In this document: positions 7,639-15,006 of the stretch, in pieces | Layout of the letters: the number at the start of each line of letters is the position of its first letter | Numbering within the stretch: position 1 is the first letter of the stretch | Assembly (NCBI GenBank): GCA_035544955.1 | Contig: DASZZN010000003.1 | Coordinates: 1 to 33,684 of the forward strand | Reading direction: 5' to 3' | Length of the DNA stretch: 33,684 bases | From: Candidatus Dormiibacterota bacterium | GTDB lineage: Bacteria > Chloroflexota > Dormibacteria > CF-121 | Notes under the pieces: model-generated | What the model was told of the DNA's origin: nothing | Databases searched by the model: none | The model's input: the letters and a program-made list of their open reading frames with translations, nothing else | Position numbers and translations under genes: made by a program

Positions 7639-8253
7639 TCAGCTCAGCCGGAACGGCGGGTATTGATCGGTGACCAGGGCGAAGGCGTAGGCATTCACCC
7701 GGTTGGTCCAGCGCAGCACGCCGACGACGAAATTGAAGAGGCCGTGAGGATATCGACCCGTGAAGAGAATCGCGAACCAGGCGACCGCGACAGCAACCAG
7801 CGACGCGATCCACAGGAAGAAGAGCACGACGTAGTGTGGGATGGCGAGCAGCCACTTGACCAGCGGGAGCCAGCGGTTCAGTTGCCGAGCGTCAGGGTAG
7901 GCGAAGTCGAGATGCACGGATTGCTCCTCATCGGTCGAGGGATAGCGGTCGTCCAGCAGCGCCAGGTACGCCGTCACCCGATTCGAAAAGCGAAGCACAT
8001 TGAGGTTCCAGTCGAACCACCAACGCGGGTACTTTTGCCGGAACACGATCATCAGCACGAGCGGCACGAACAGGATGCCGGCAGCCAGGGTGACGTCACC
8101 CATATGGTCGCTGCCTTGGGAGAGCGCGGTGGTCAGGGCGCTGAGCACGATGACGATCGGGATCGCAGCGAAGATACGGAAGCCGGTCGACACGCGATTG
8201 AGCGGTCGGGTCGGAAAGTCGACGTCGAACTGAACCGGATAGGTCGTTACCAT
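7639..8253 (-). CDS. DUF4389 membrane protein
   Basis: 204 aa, DUF4389 family, function unknown. Begins MVTTYPVQFDVDFPTRPLNR, the typical start of the family. Hydrophobic segments lie at about 24-45, 56-72 (GILFVPLVLMIVF), 130-150 (LLAIPHYVVLFFLWIASLVA) and 153-165. The conserved motifs RQKYPRWWFDWNLNVLRFSNRV and FTGRYPHGLFNFVVGVLRWTNRV repeat the same R-x-YP...N-x-x-x-x-x-R-x-x-N/R-V pattern, so the protein contains two related halves. A good ribosome site (AGGAGG) lies inside the end of the preceding gene, which it overlaps: ATG 8253 lies within the last codons of that gene. A truncated second copy is at 8829-9075. Confidence 0.93.
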   Translation of the reverse strand: MVTTYPVQFDVDFPTRPLNRVSTGFRIFAAIPIVIVLSALTTALSQGSDHMGDVTLAAGILFVPLVLMIVFRQKYPRWWFDWNLNVLRFSNRVTAYLALLDDRYPSTDEEQSVHLDFAYPDARQLNRWLPLVKWLLAIPHYVVLFFLWIASLVAVAVAWFAILFTGRYPHGLFNFVVGVLRWTNRVNAYAFALVTDQYPPFRLS

Positions 8254-8474
8254 GCCTTGTCCTCCTTGGACGTTTCGATCGTTGACGCCAGGCTGATGAC
8301 TTCGTGACCGCGGATCGCCTCGAGAAAGGGTTGGAAGCTGCCGTAGACCAGGCAGCGCAGAATTTCCTGGTCCACCTCCACCGCACTGACCCCGGACGCG
8401 CGCGCGACCTGGGTTACCGGGGGGTGTCCAACGAAACGAACCTCGACCCGTTGAATCATGAACTCGTCCGTCAT
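8247..8474 (-). CDS. Small protein of unknown function, first gene of DUF4389 operon
   Basis: 75 aa, no recognised family. Sequence begins MTDEFMIQRVEVRFVGHPPV; the middle (VARASGVSAVEVDQEILRCL) resembles a helix-turn-helix-like stretch but is too short to claim. Its stop overlaps the start of the DUF4389 gene by 7 bases, so the two are translationally coupled. Its own ATG (8474) lies only about 10 bases past a YTAG -10 element, so the mRNA may be leaderless. This gene is absent from the damaged second copy of the locus, where the same promoter motif leads straight into DUF4389. Confidence 0.75.
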   Translation of the reverse strand: MTDEFMIQRVEVRFVGHPPVTQVARASGVSAVEVDQEILRCLVYGSFQPFLEAIRGHEVISLASTIETSKEDKAW

Positions 8475-8483
8475 GTCCTCAGG

Positions 8484-8524
8484 CTAGTCAGCCCGGCGGG
8501 CGAGGAAATCCGTGGAATTACCGA
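8484..8524 (-). promoter_or_regulatory. Shared LuxR-locus promoter, site 1 (DUF4389 operon)
   Basis: On the minus strand: TCGGTAATTCCACGGATT (8524-8507), then CTAG at 8487-8484 within the hexamer TAGCCT. The distance from the first base of GATT to the last base of CTAG is 27. Nearly identical arrangements lie at 9114-9154 and 11519-11560. The conserved block covers the position of a -35 box and just upstream, as expected for an activator site. Confidence 0.8.
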
Positions 8525-8587
8525 AAAGGCCAAAAGCGATCGGGATCGGCCGGGTAACTGGCCGCCGTAGTAATTTCTTGGTAAACG

Positions 8588-8828
8588 ATGGCGAGGTCCA
8601 GCCGCCGGCCGGGCAACCTGCCCGCTGAAACAACCAGCTTCGTGGGGCGGCGGCGTGAGCTGACCGAGCTCAGACAGAAGCTCACCCAAGCGCGCCTGAT
8701 CAGCCTTGTCGGCCCCGGAGGCGTCGGTAAGACCCGGCTCGCGATTCGAGCCGCGCCAGACCTGAATCGCGCGTTTCGCGATGGCGGGTGGCTGGTCGAG
8801 CTGGCCGACATTCGGGATCAAACGCTGG
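8588..8828 (+). pseudogene. Truncated N-terminus of a second LuxR-family ATPase regulator
   Basis: From ATG 8588 the product is a close paralogue of the first ~80 residues of the intact regulator at 9158: [20 protein letters not shown], then the Walker A loop [16 protein letters not shown] and [15 protein letters not shown]. Homology ends at about 8828, where the sequence passes directly into the truncated 3' side of a DUF4389 gene on the other strand. The frame stays open to 8938 with meaningless sequence. No Walker B, no helical repeat region and no HTH remain, so it cannot act as a regulator. A short dyad GCTGGT-C-ACCAGC (8824-8836) marks the junction. Confidence 0.9.
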
Positions 8829-9075
8829 TCACCAGCGCGGATACTTGCCTCGGAATAGCAGCATCAGGACCAGCGGCAGGAAGAGGAGACCGACCGGGCT
8901 GGCGATCGTGGTCGTGGTCCCCTGGTCGCCACCATTGAACGTATAGCTCGAAACCACCCCCCCCGCCCAGGATCAGGATCGGGATTGCCGCCAGGATGCG
9001 AAGCCCGGTCGTCAGGCGGTCGAGCGGGCGAGCCGGAAAATCGACGTGGAATTGCTCTGGATAGGTTGTCGTCAA
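8829..9075 (-). pseudogene. Truncated and frameshifted DUF4389 gene
   Basis: Paralogue of the DUF4389 gene at 7639-8253. It starts with TTG (9075) where the intact copy has ATG: MTTTYPEQFHVDFPARPLDR against MVTTYPVQFDVDFPTRPLNR. A run of eight C on the + strand (8957-8964) shifts the frame. In the restored frame the product continues with [18 protein letters not shown] and [19 protein letters not shown], then a stop at 8831-8829. Homology ends exactly after KYPRW. The missing half and the missing body of the LuxR copy show that one deletion fused two neighbouring genes tail to tail. Confidence 0.88.
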
Positions 9076-9113
9076 CGGATTACCTGCCTTGATTCATTGG
9101 TGATAAACCCAAT

Positions 9114-9154
9114 CTAGGCAGGCAGCGGCCGGCCGAAATCGGTGAAATTACGGA
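9114..9154 (-). promoter_or_regulatory. Shared LuxR-locus promoter, site 2
   Basis: On the minus strand: TCCGTAATTTCACCGATT (9154-9137), then CTAG at 9117-9114. The 27-base spacing is the same as at sites 1 and 3. It points toward the truncated DUF4389 gene, and its upstream edge is only 3 bases from the ATG of the intact regulator (9158). A bound regulator would therefore also cover its own start region. Confidence 0.78.
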
Positions 9155-9157
9155 TAG

Positions 9158-11479
9158 ATGGCCAGGCCCGTACGCCGGCTGGGCAACCTCCCAGCCGAAA
9201 CCACCAGCTTCATCGGCCGCAAAGCCGATCTCAGCGAGCTCCGCAAGAAGCTCGGCGAGGCGCGGCTAGTCACCGTGGTCGGCCCGGGCGGCGTGGGCAA
9301 GAGCCGGTTCGCGATCCGGGGCGCCAACGAGCTCTCCCGCGGCTTTTCAGACGGCGTCTGGTGGGTCGAGCTCGCCGAACTTCGCGACGCGCGGCTCGTG
9401 CCCAATGCGGTAATGGGAGCCCTCGACTTGCGCGACCAGGCGGCTACCGCACCCCTCGAGCTCCTCCTTGTTCACCTACGGGGCAAGAAGCTGTTGCTGG
9501 TGCTGGACAACTGCGAGCACCTCCTCCCACCGGCCGCGTCGCTGGTCGAGCACATCCTCAGCGCCGCGCCGGGCGTACGCGTGATCGCCACCAGCCGCGA
9601 GCCACTCTCCATCCCAGGTGAGCATCTCATGCCACTCTCCCCTCTCGAACTGCCATCAGCCCCGAGTGAGCCCCTGGACCAACTCCGCCAGAACGAAGCC
9701 GTGATGCTGTTCATCGAGCGCGCGGTGGCCGCGCGCGGCGAATTCGAACTCTCGCCGACCAATCAGGCTGCCGTCGTCGAACTGTGCCGGCGGCTCGATG
9801 GACTTCCGCTTGCCATCGAGCTGGCCGCGGTTCGGACTCGAGCTCTGGGCGTTGCCCAGATCGTCGAGCGTTTGACCGACCGATTCGCGCTGTTGACCGG
9901 AGGAACCCGGGCGGCGCTGCCGCGCCATCAGACGCTTGAAACCACCATCGAGTGGAGCCACGACCTGTTGAATCCGTCCGAACGCGCCATCTTCCGCCGC
10001 CTTTGCGTTTTCGCGGGGCGCTTCACGCTCCCAGACGTCGAGGCGGTTGCCTCATCCACCGATTTGCCGGCCAGGCGCGTGCTCGACCTGCTGTCGGGAC
10101 TCGTCGATCGCTCGCTCGTCGGCAAAGAGGAAATCAAGGACATAGCCTGCTACCGCCTCCACGAAACGATCCGGGAATATGCGCGCCTCAAGCTTCGGGA
10201 CGCGGGTGAAGAGGAAGCGGTCGAGGACCGCCTGGTGGAACACTACCGCGGTATCGGCTTGCGAGCCATGCCCGACGCGCGTTTTCATCTCCTTGAACGC
10301 CTGTCGTGGTTGGAGCTGGAGATCGACAACATTCGAGCGGTACTGCGGCGGTGCGTGGAACGCGCCGACTTCACTCGCGGCATCGACATCACACAGGGCG
10401 CCGCCTGGTACTGGATCACGCACGCCACCACCGAAGGGCTGCGCTGGCTCGAGGAGCTGTTGCCGCACGGACGCGGAAGCCCGCAGGCGGCCGGCTGGGC
10501 CTACTTCCTGCGCGGATTTCTGTCGCTCCTGAAAGCGGACGCGGCAAAGGCGCGCACTGGACTCCTCGAGGCGGCATCGTACGCGCGCGATGCCGGACAG
10601 CCCGCCTTGCTTTCCCAGGCGCTTGCCATGGCCGCCGTGACCGAGATGATGACCTGGGATCTTCAAGCGGCGCGGCGCGTGCTCGAGGAAGCGCACGCCG
10701 TCCGTACGGACCTCGACGACGTCGCGGTCAAGGTCGGCTTATTCCAGGCCAGGTCGCTTATCGGGCTTATGCGTGGTGATCTCGACGAGGTTCGAGCCGC
10801 CTCTTCCGCCGGAGTCGAATTGAGCCGTGAAGCCAATGACCTCTACGCGCTCCAGATGATGCTCACCAACCTCGGCCTGGCGGCATTCCTCTCGGCCGAC
10901 CTCGACCAGGCGAAGCCGCGTTTTATCGAGGCCATGGGCGTTGCTCGAAAGCTGGACGATCGCGTGGCGCTCTATTACGTGCTCACGATGTTGGGCTGCC
11001 ACGCCGCGTCCTCCGGACAGCATCGCCTGGCGGCTCAGTTGATCGGCGCTGCCGACAGCGTCAGGATCACCGCCGGCGCCAATCCGCTTCCGATTCTTCC
11101 GCCCTTGATTGCCGAGGCAGAGCAAACCGCCATCGCCGCGCTCGGGAAGGCCAAGTTCGACGCCGAGATGGAGAAAGGCCGGCGATTGACCCGCCAGGCC
11201 GCGATCGCCCTTGCGCTGGACGAACGCCAGCAGGGTTCTCCGCCCAGTTCTGCACTGAATCGCAGTCCGGACGGCTTGCTGGGGAAGCGCGAGGCGGAGG
11301 TCGCTCAGCTTGTCGGTGAGGGATTGAGCAACAAACAGATTGGCGCCAGGCTGTTCATCTCCGAGCGCACGGTCGACAGCCACGTGCGCAGCATTCTGAA
11401 CAAGCTGGGCGTCAACTCGCGCGCCCAGATCGCCCGCTGGGTCGAAGCACATGGTTCAGAGCGCACCCTCCCAGGCTAG
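9158..11479 (+). CDS. Large LuxR-family ATPase transcriptional regulator (NB-ARC/AAA + TPR-like + HTH)
   Basis: 773-aa cytoplasmic signal-dependent activator. Order of parts: [11 protein letters not shown] entry motif; Walker A GPGGVGKS at residues 42-49; Walker B LLLVLDNCEHLL at about 112-123; ATSREPL sensor loop; GLPLAIELAA (the GLPL motif of STAND ATPases) near 225; winged-helix part with LETTIEWSHDLLNPSERAIF; then a long helical, TPR-like sensor region to about residue 690. The C-terminal LuxR-type HTH begins LGKREAEVAQLVGEGLSNKQ and includes SERTVDSHVRSILNKLGV. STAND regulators of this kind usually bind a ligand through the repeat region, oligomerise with ATP and activate a few nearby genes. 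The ATG at 9158 gives the same N-terminus as the truncated copy at 8588. The flanking promoters share one motif and are the probable targets. Confidence 0.95.
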   Translation: MARPVRRLGNLPAETTSFIGRKADLSELRKKLGEARLVTVVGPGGVGKSRFAIRGANELSRGFSDGVWWVELAELRDARLVPNAVMGALDLRDQAATAPLELLLVHLRGKKLLLVLDNCEHLLPPAASLVEHILSAAPGVRVIATSREPLSIPGEHLMPLSPLELPSAPSEPLDQLRQNEAVMLFIERAVAARGEFELSPTNQAAVVELCRRLDGLPLAIELAAVRTRALGVAQIVERLTDRFALLTGGTRAALPRHQTLETTIEWSHDLLNPSERAIFRRLCVFAGRFTLPDVEAVASSTDLPARRVLDLLSGLVDRSLVGKEEIKDIACYRLHETIREYARLKLRDAGEEEAVEDRLVEHYRGIGLRAMPDARFHLLERLSWLELEIDNIRAVLRRCVERADFTRGIDITQGAAWYWITHATTEGLRWLEELLPHGRGSPQAAGWAYFLRGFLSLLKADAAKARTGLLEAASYARDAGQPALLSQALAMAAVTEMMTWDLQAARRVLEEAHAVRTDLDDVAVKVGLFQARSLIGLMRGDLDEVRAASSAGVELSREANDLYALQMMLTNLGLAAFLSADLDQAKPRFIEAMGVARKLDDRVALYYVLTMLGCHAASSGQHRLAAQLIGAADSVRITAGANPLPILPPLIAEAEQTAIAALGKAKFDAEMEKGRRLTRQAAIALALDERQQGSPPSSALNRSPDGLLGKREAEVAQLVGEGLSNKQIGARLFISERTVDSHVRSILNKLGVNSRAQIARWVEAHGSERTLPG

Positions 11480-11518
11480 CGGCGAGGGCAGCCCGCCCTT
11501 ACCTCCTGAGGCGCTTTT

Positions 11519-11560
11519 CGGTAATTCCACCGATTCCCGCGCCCGGGATAGTTCTTAGCC
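11519..11560 (+). promoter_or_regulatory. Shared LuxR-locus promoter, site 3 (MMPL-RDD operon)
   Basis: TCGGTAATTCCACCGATT (11518-11535) contains the inverted repeat TCGGT-N6-ACCGA. It is followed by TTAG at 11555-11558 inside TAGCCT, with the same 27-base spacing as sites 1 and 2. The transcript would start near 11567, about 55 bases before the MMPL start. Confidence 0.82.
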
Positions 11561-11624
11561 TGAAGTCAAACGGGTTACGCGCCTAACCAGAGCGCGTAAC
11601 CAAAGAATCCGAAGAGGTGTGGGC

Positions 11625-13823
11625 ATGGTAAGCAGCGTCCTCGCGTCCGTGACCGATCGAATTACAACCAGGCGTGGGGCCTGGATTGTCATGGCAGCCT
11701 GGGCGGTCGCGGCGATTGTCCTCACCGCTCTGGCGCAGAAGTATCCTGCGCCTCCCCCCGGCTTCGCGTTCGCCCTGCCGGCGTCAGCTGAGGCACGCCA
11801 GGCAGACGCCGTGATCGCCAGGGATTTTCCAAACAGCAATGGAGTGGCGGCCACGATCGTGCTCCATCGAGCCGGAGGGCTTAGCCCAGCGGATCGGACC
11901 GAGGCACTATCGATCGCCGCCTGGTTGCGATCGCCGTCCGCCCCGAACAACCTTGCGGGTGTCATCGACCCGTTTTCAGCACCCGGACCGAAAGCTGCCG
12001 GATTGATATCCAAGGATGGATCGACCCTCGTGATTCAGGCGTCGATCAGGAACCGCGGCGGAAACAGCCTTTCGGATGGGGTGGCGGCCATTCGCCAGCA
12101 CGTCGGGACTGGTTCCGACGGATTGGAGATTCGCGTCACCGGCCCGGCGGGAATCCAGGCTGACCTGACCCTGCTGACGAGCAAAATTCTCGGCAGCATC
12201 TTGCTGGGCACCCTGCTGCTGGTGCTGGTGATCCTCGGCATCGTCTACCGCGCGCCGCTGTTGGCGCTGCTTCCAGTGGTTGCCGTCGCGTGGGCGTACA
12301 TCGTGGCGAGTTCACTATTGACCATCGGGCAACACCTCACGGGCGCTCCGATCAATGGCGAGGCCACCGCCTTGGTTCCCATCCTTCTGTTCGGTGCCGG
12401 AACCGATTACACGCTATTTATACTCTCGCGCTACCGCCCGACCCTCACCCGAGAGCGGGACGCCGCATCCGCGATGCGTCAAGCATTACGGGTTGTCGCG
12501 GAGCCTGTTCTGGCCAGCGGCGGTGTCGTCTTCCTCGGCACGCTCACCCTCACCCTCGCGGCCAATCCCGTGAATCATGATGTCGGCGTCGCCCTCGCCA
12601 CCAGCATTGCCTGTGTCCTTTTGGCGGGGCTCACGCTCATCCCTGCAGTGCTGACGATCTTCGGCCGCGTTGTCTTCTGGCCCGCCATACCGCGGCTGGG
12701 ACATCCGGAGCAAGCCCGTGTCCGTCTCTGGGCCGATGTGGGCAGCTTTGTGGCACGACATCCGTTGGCGGCAACCATTCTGCCGGTCGTGTTTCTGCTG
12801 GCGCTGGCGACCGGAGTCTTGCAGTACCAACCTCGATTCGCCGCCCTTGATGCCTATCTGCGGCCGAGCGAGTCGCTGCAGGGCGATGCCATGCTCAAGC
12901 GGGCTTTTGGCCCCGGCTCTCTGGCGCCGACCAATGTGGTTGTGACGTCGCCGCAATCGGGCTCGACGGCGGCAGCGGCGGTGCAGCAGGCGCTGACGGC
13001 ATCGCCGGGAGTCGCGTCCGTTACTTCAGCCGGTCTTTCGCGAGACGGCCGGGTCGTGCTTCTCGCCGTGCAGCTTCGTGGTGACCCGTACGCGCCTGCG
13101 GCGATCGATCTGGTTCCCCAACTCCGTTCGACGGCACGACATGCCATCGCAGCGACTGGTGCAGGTCAGGTTCTCATCGGCGGAGAGACGGCCACCTCAT
13201 ATGACAACCTCGTGATCTCCGCCGCGGACACGCGGACGGTGGTGGCGCTGGTCCTCGTCCTGGTGTCCGTTGTTCTGGGTCTCTTCCTGCGGTCGATTCT
13301 GGCGCCGGTCTATCTGCTGCTAATCAACGGCCTGACCTTCGCGGCCGCGCTCGGGTTGGTGCTCTACATCAACCGCTCCGTCCTGAACAGTGCGACTGCG
13401 AGCGTCCAACTGCCGCTGTATACGTTCGTGTTCATGTCGGCTCTGGGCGCGGATTACAACATCTTCCTCTTGAGTCGCGTCCGGGAAGAGGTCCGATCCT
13501 ACCGGCTCCCGGAGGCGATCCGGCGCTCGGTCTCGAGTACCGGCGGCGTGATTACTAGTGCGGGGATCATCCTGGCCGGAACCTTTTGTGTGCTAACGAC
13601 CGTCCCGGTTCGCGACGGCGTAGAAACCGGCCTCGCGGTGGCGCTCGGCATCTTGCTCGACACCTTCATCGTCCGTTCGCTGCTGGTTCCGGGGATCACG
13701 ATGCTCATCGGACGCCATGCCTGGTGGCCGAGCAAACTCCCTATGCCCGACGAGCTTGGGGACGACGGCCCTGCGTTGAACAGAGGTCAGACTGTACTCG
13801 CGCCAAGACTGGAGGGGGCTTAA
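11625..13823 (+). CDS. MMPL-family (RND-like) membrane transporter
   Basis: 732-aa polytopic membrane protein. MMPL proteins use the proton gradient to export lipids or drugs. Layout: TM1 at about 22-40 (GAWIVMAAWAVAAIVLTALA), an extracytoplasmic domain to about 190, then five TM segments starting ILGSILLGTLLLVLVILGIVY. The intracellular-loop motif GAGTDYTLFILSRYR follows in the first half, and the same arrangement in the second half has GADYNIFLLSRVREE. The Asp-Tyr pairs in these motifs are the proton-relay positions of the family. ATG 11625 has GAAGAGG at spacing 7; a GTG at 11619 is too close to it. First gene of an operon with the RDD protein (2-base gap) behind shared promoter site 3. 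Confidence 0.95.
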   Translation: MVSSVLASVTDRITTRRGAWIVMAAWAVAAIVLTALAQKYPAPPPGFAFALPASAEARQADAVIARDFPNSNGVAATIVLHRAGGLSPADRTEALSIAAWLRSPSAPNNLAGVIDPFSAPGPKAAGLISKDGSTLVIQASIRNRGGNSLSDGVAAIRQHVGTGSDGLEIRVTGPAGIQADLTLLTSKILGSILLGTLLLVLVILGIVYRAPLLALLPVVAVAWAYIVASSLLTIGQHLTGAPINGEATALVPILLFGAGTDYTLFILSRYRPTLTRERDAASAMRQALRVVAEPVLASGGVVFLGTLTLTLAANPVNHDVGVALATSIACVLLAGLTLIPAVLTIFGRVVFWPAIPRLGHPEQARVRLWADVGSFVARHPLAATILPVVFLLALATGVLQYQPRFAALDAYLRPSESLQGDAMLKRAFGPGSLAPTNVVVTSPQSGSTAAAAVQQALTASPGVASVTSAGLSRDGRVVLLAVQLRGDPYAPAAIDLVPQLRSTARHAIAATGAGQVLIGGETATSYDNLVISAADTRTVVALVLVLVSVVLGLFLRSILAPVYLLLINGLTFAAALGLVLYINRSVLNSATASVQLPLYTFVFMSALGADYNIFLLSRVREEVRSYRLPEAIRRSVSSTGGVITSAGIILAGTFCVLTTVPVRDGVETGLAVALGILLDTFIVRSLLVPGITMLIGRHAWWPSKLPMPDELGDDGPALNRGQTVLAPRLEGA

Positions 13824-13825
13824 CG

Positions 13826-14278
13826 ATGTCCATGCAATCGGGCCCCATGCAACAGCCGGTTTCAGCTGGCGCATCGCTCGTCAATGCACCGAAGGCAGGC
13901 TTCTGGATCCGGTTCGTCGCGATCCTCATCGACGGCGTCATTCTCTTGGTCGTCAACCTGGTCGTCAGCGCGGTTCTCAATAGGTCTACGGATCTGGGCA
14001 ACCTGTTCCGGCTGGTTCTCGGCATCGCCTACTTCAGCTATTTCTGGTCCAACAGCAGCCCCTGGCGGGGCCAGACGGTTGGTATGAAGCTGCTGAACCT
14101 GCGGGTCGTCCGCACCGATGGTAGTGACCTCACCATCCTCCAGGGGTTCATCCGCTATGTCGGCCTGCTGATTTCCTGCCTCGCCATCTTGATCGGCGTC
14201 ATCTGGGTGGCATTCGACCCCAACAAGCAGGGTTGGCACGACAAGATCGCCAGCACCTACGTCGTCAAGACCGCCTAA
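13826..14278 (+). CDS. RDD-family membrane protein
   Basis: 150 aa. The RDD family is named for conserved Arg-Asp-Asp residues. Here the Arg is in FWIRFVAILIDGVILLV with one Asp in the same segment, and the last Asp lies in the C-terminal DKIASTYVV part (GWHDKIA is the usual family ending). Three membrane segments are at about 28-50, 60-78 and 112-132. A polar, Gln-rich tail precedes the first. Strong ribosome site GGAGGGGG at 13811-13818; start ATG 13826 follows the MMPL stop by 2 bases. The role of RDD proteins is largely open; some act in ion or compatible-solute exchange. Here it probably works with the MMPL protein in the same stress or envelope response. Confidence 0.93.
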   Translation: MSMQSGPMQQPVSAGASLVNAPKAGFWIRFVAILIDGVILLVVNLVVSAVLNRSTDLGNLFRLVLGIAYFSYFWSNSSPWRGQTVGMKLLNLRVVRTDGSDLTILQGFIRYVGLLISCLAILIGVIWVAFDPNKQGWHDKIASTYVVKTA

Positions 14279-15006
14279 AGCGCCTGCTCGAAGTCCGCGA
14301 CCAGATCGTCGACGTGCTCAATCCCGACCGAGCGTCGGACTAACCGCGTCGCTGATCCCGGTCCGCGCTCGCTCGTCGGGCGTCAGCCTGCGGTGTGAGC
14401 TCGAGGCGGGTCCGAGGACGGTGTCGCGATTCAGGCATACGCGGAAGTCGTCTGCGCTTTCTGGGCCGCTCACCGAAGAGCAACGTCCGCAAAAGGCAGC
14501 GTAGGTGGCACATCCAGCCACGATCAAGCGAGCAGCAATCTACATCAGGAAGTCACAGGTCGATAAAGAGGTGCGCCATTAGGTTGTCGTGGGTTCGAGT
14601 GGTATAGAGCCGCGACCACTGTGCACAGCTGTTCATCATCGGTTGCGAGGGTCACCCAACCTGTCTTTCTCGGGCCGGCATAACCAGTGGCCTCCGAGAA
14701 AATGTGTACATCTTGACCCGATTAGTCAAGTAGCCACCACCGCGAAAACGAATACGAAAATTGAGGTCAAGCGACCCCGAGCGGACTCGGGGGCGCAAAT
14801 ACCACCGGTGCTTCGCAAATACGCTTGCGGCTCCGCGTCGCTCGGCAGTTAGTCTGTGGGTTTCGTGGACAAGATTCCGAAGCGCGAACGAGACCGAGTC
14901 AGGCGAGACCTGCTCGACTACTGTCACCGGGTGCGCTGGCGATGGTCAGGTTGATCGAGACTTTGGAAGGCCTGGCCACCGGCCTCGATCGAAGGATCTG
15001 CCGGAC
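14279..15006. other. Gene-free stretch with orphan repeat and a tRNA-T-arm-like fragment
   Basis: No convincing gene on either strand. It contains repeat copy C (14771-14827). Near 14581-14598 the sequence AGGTTGTCGTGGGTTCGAG looks like the variable loop and T arm of a tRNA without its partner strands. Together these suggest remains of past insertions. Nothing else is recognised. Confidence 0.5.
14771..14827 (+). repeat. Dispersed recombinase-tail repeat, copy C (orphan)
   Basis: Begins GCGACCCCGAGCGGACTCGG with a perfect CCCCGAG/CTCGGGG hairpin, then GCGCAAATACCACCGGT. It ends CGCAAATACGCTTG, with T-to-G and T-to-C differences from the other copies, and lacks the final AT. No recombinase sequence flanks it. 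Confidence 0.83.
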
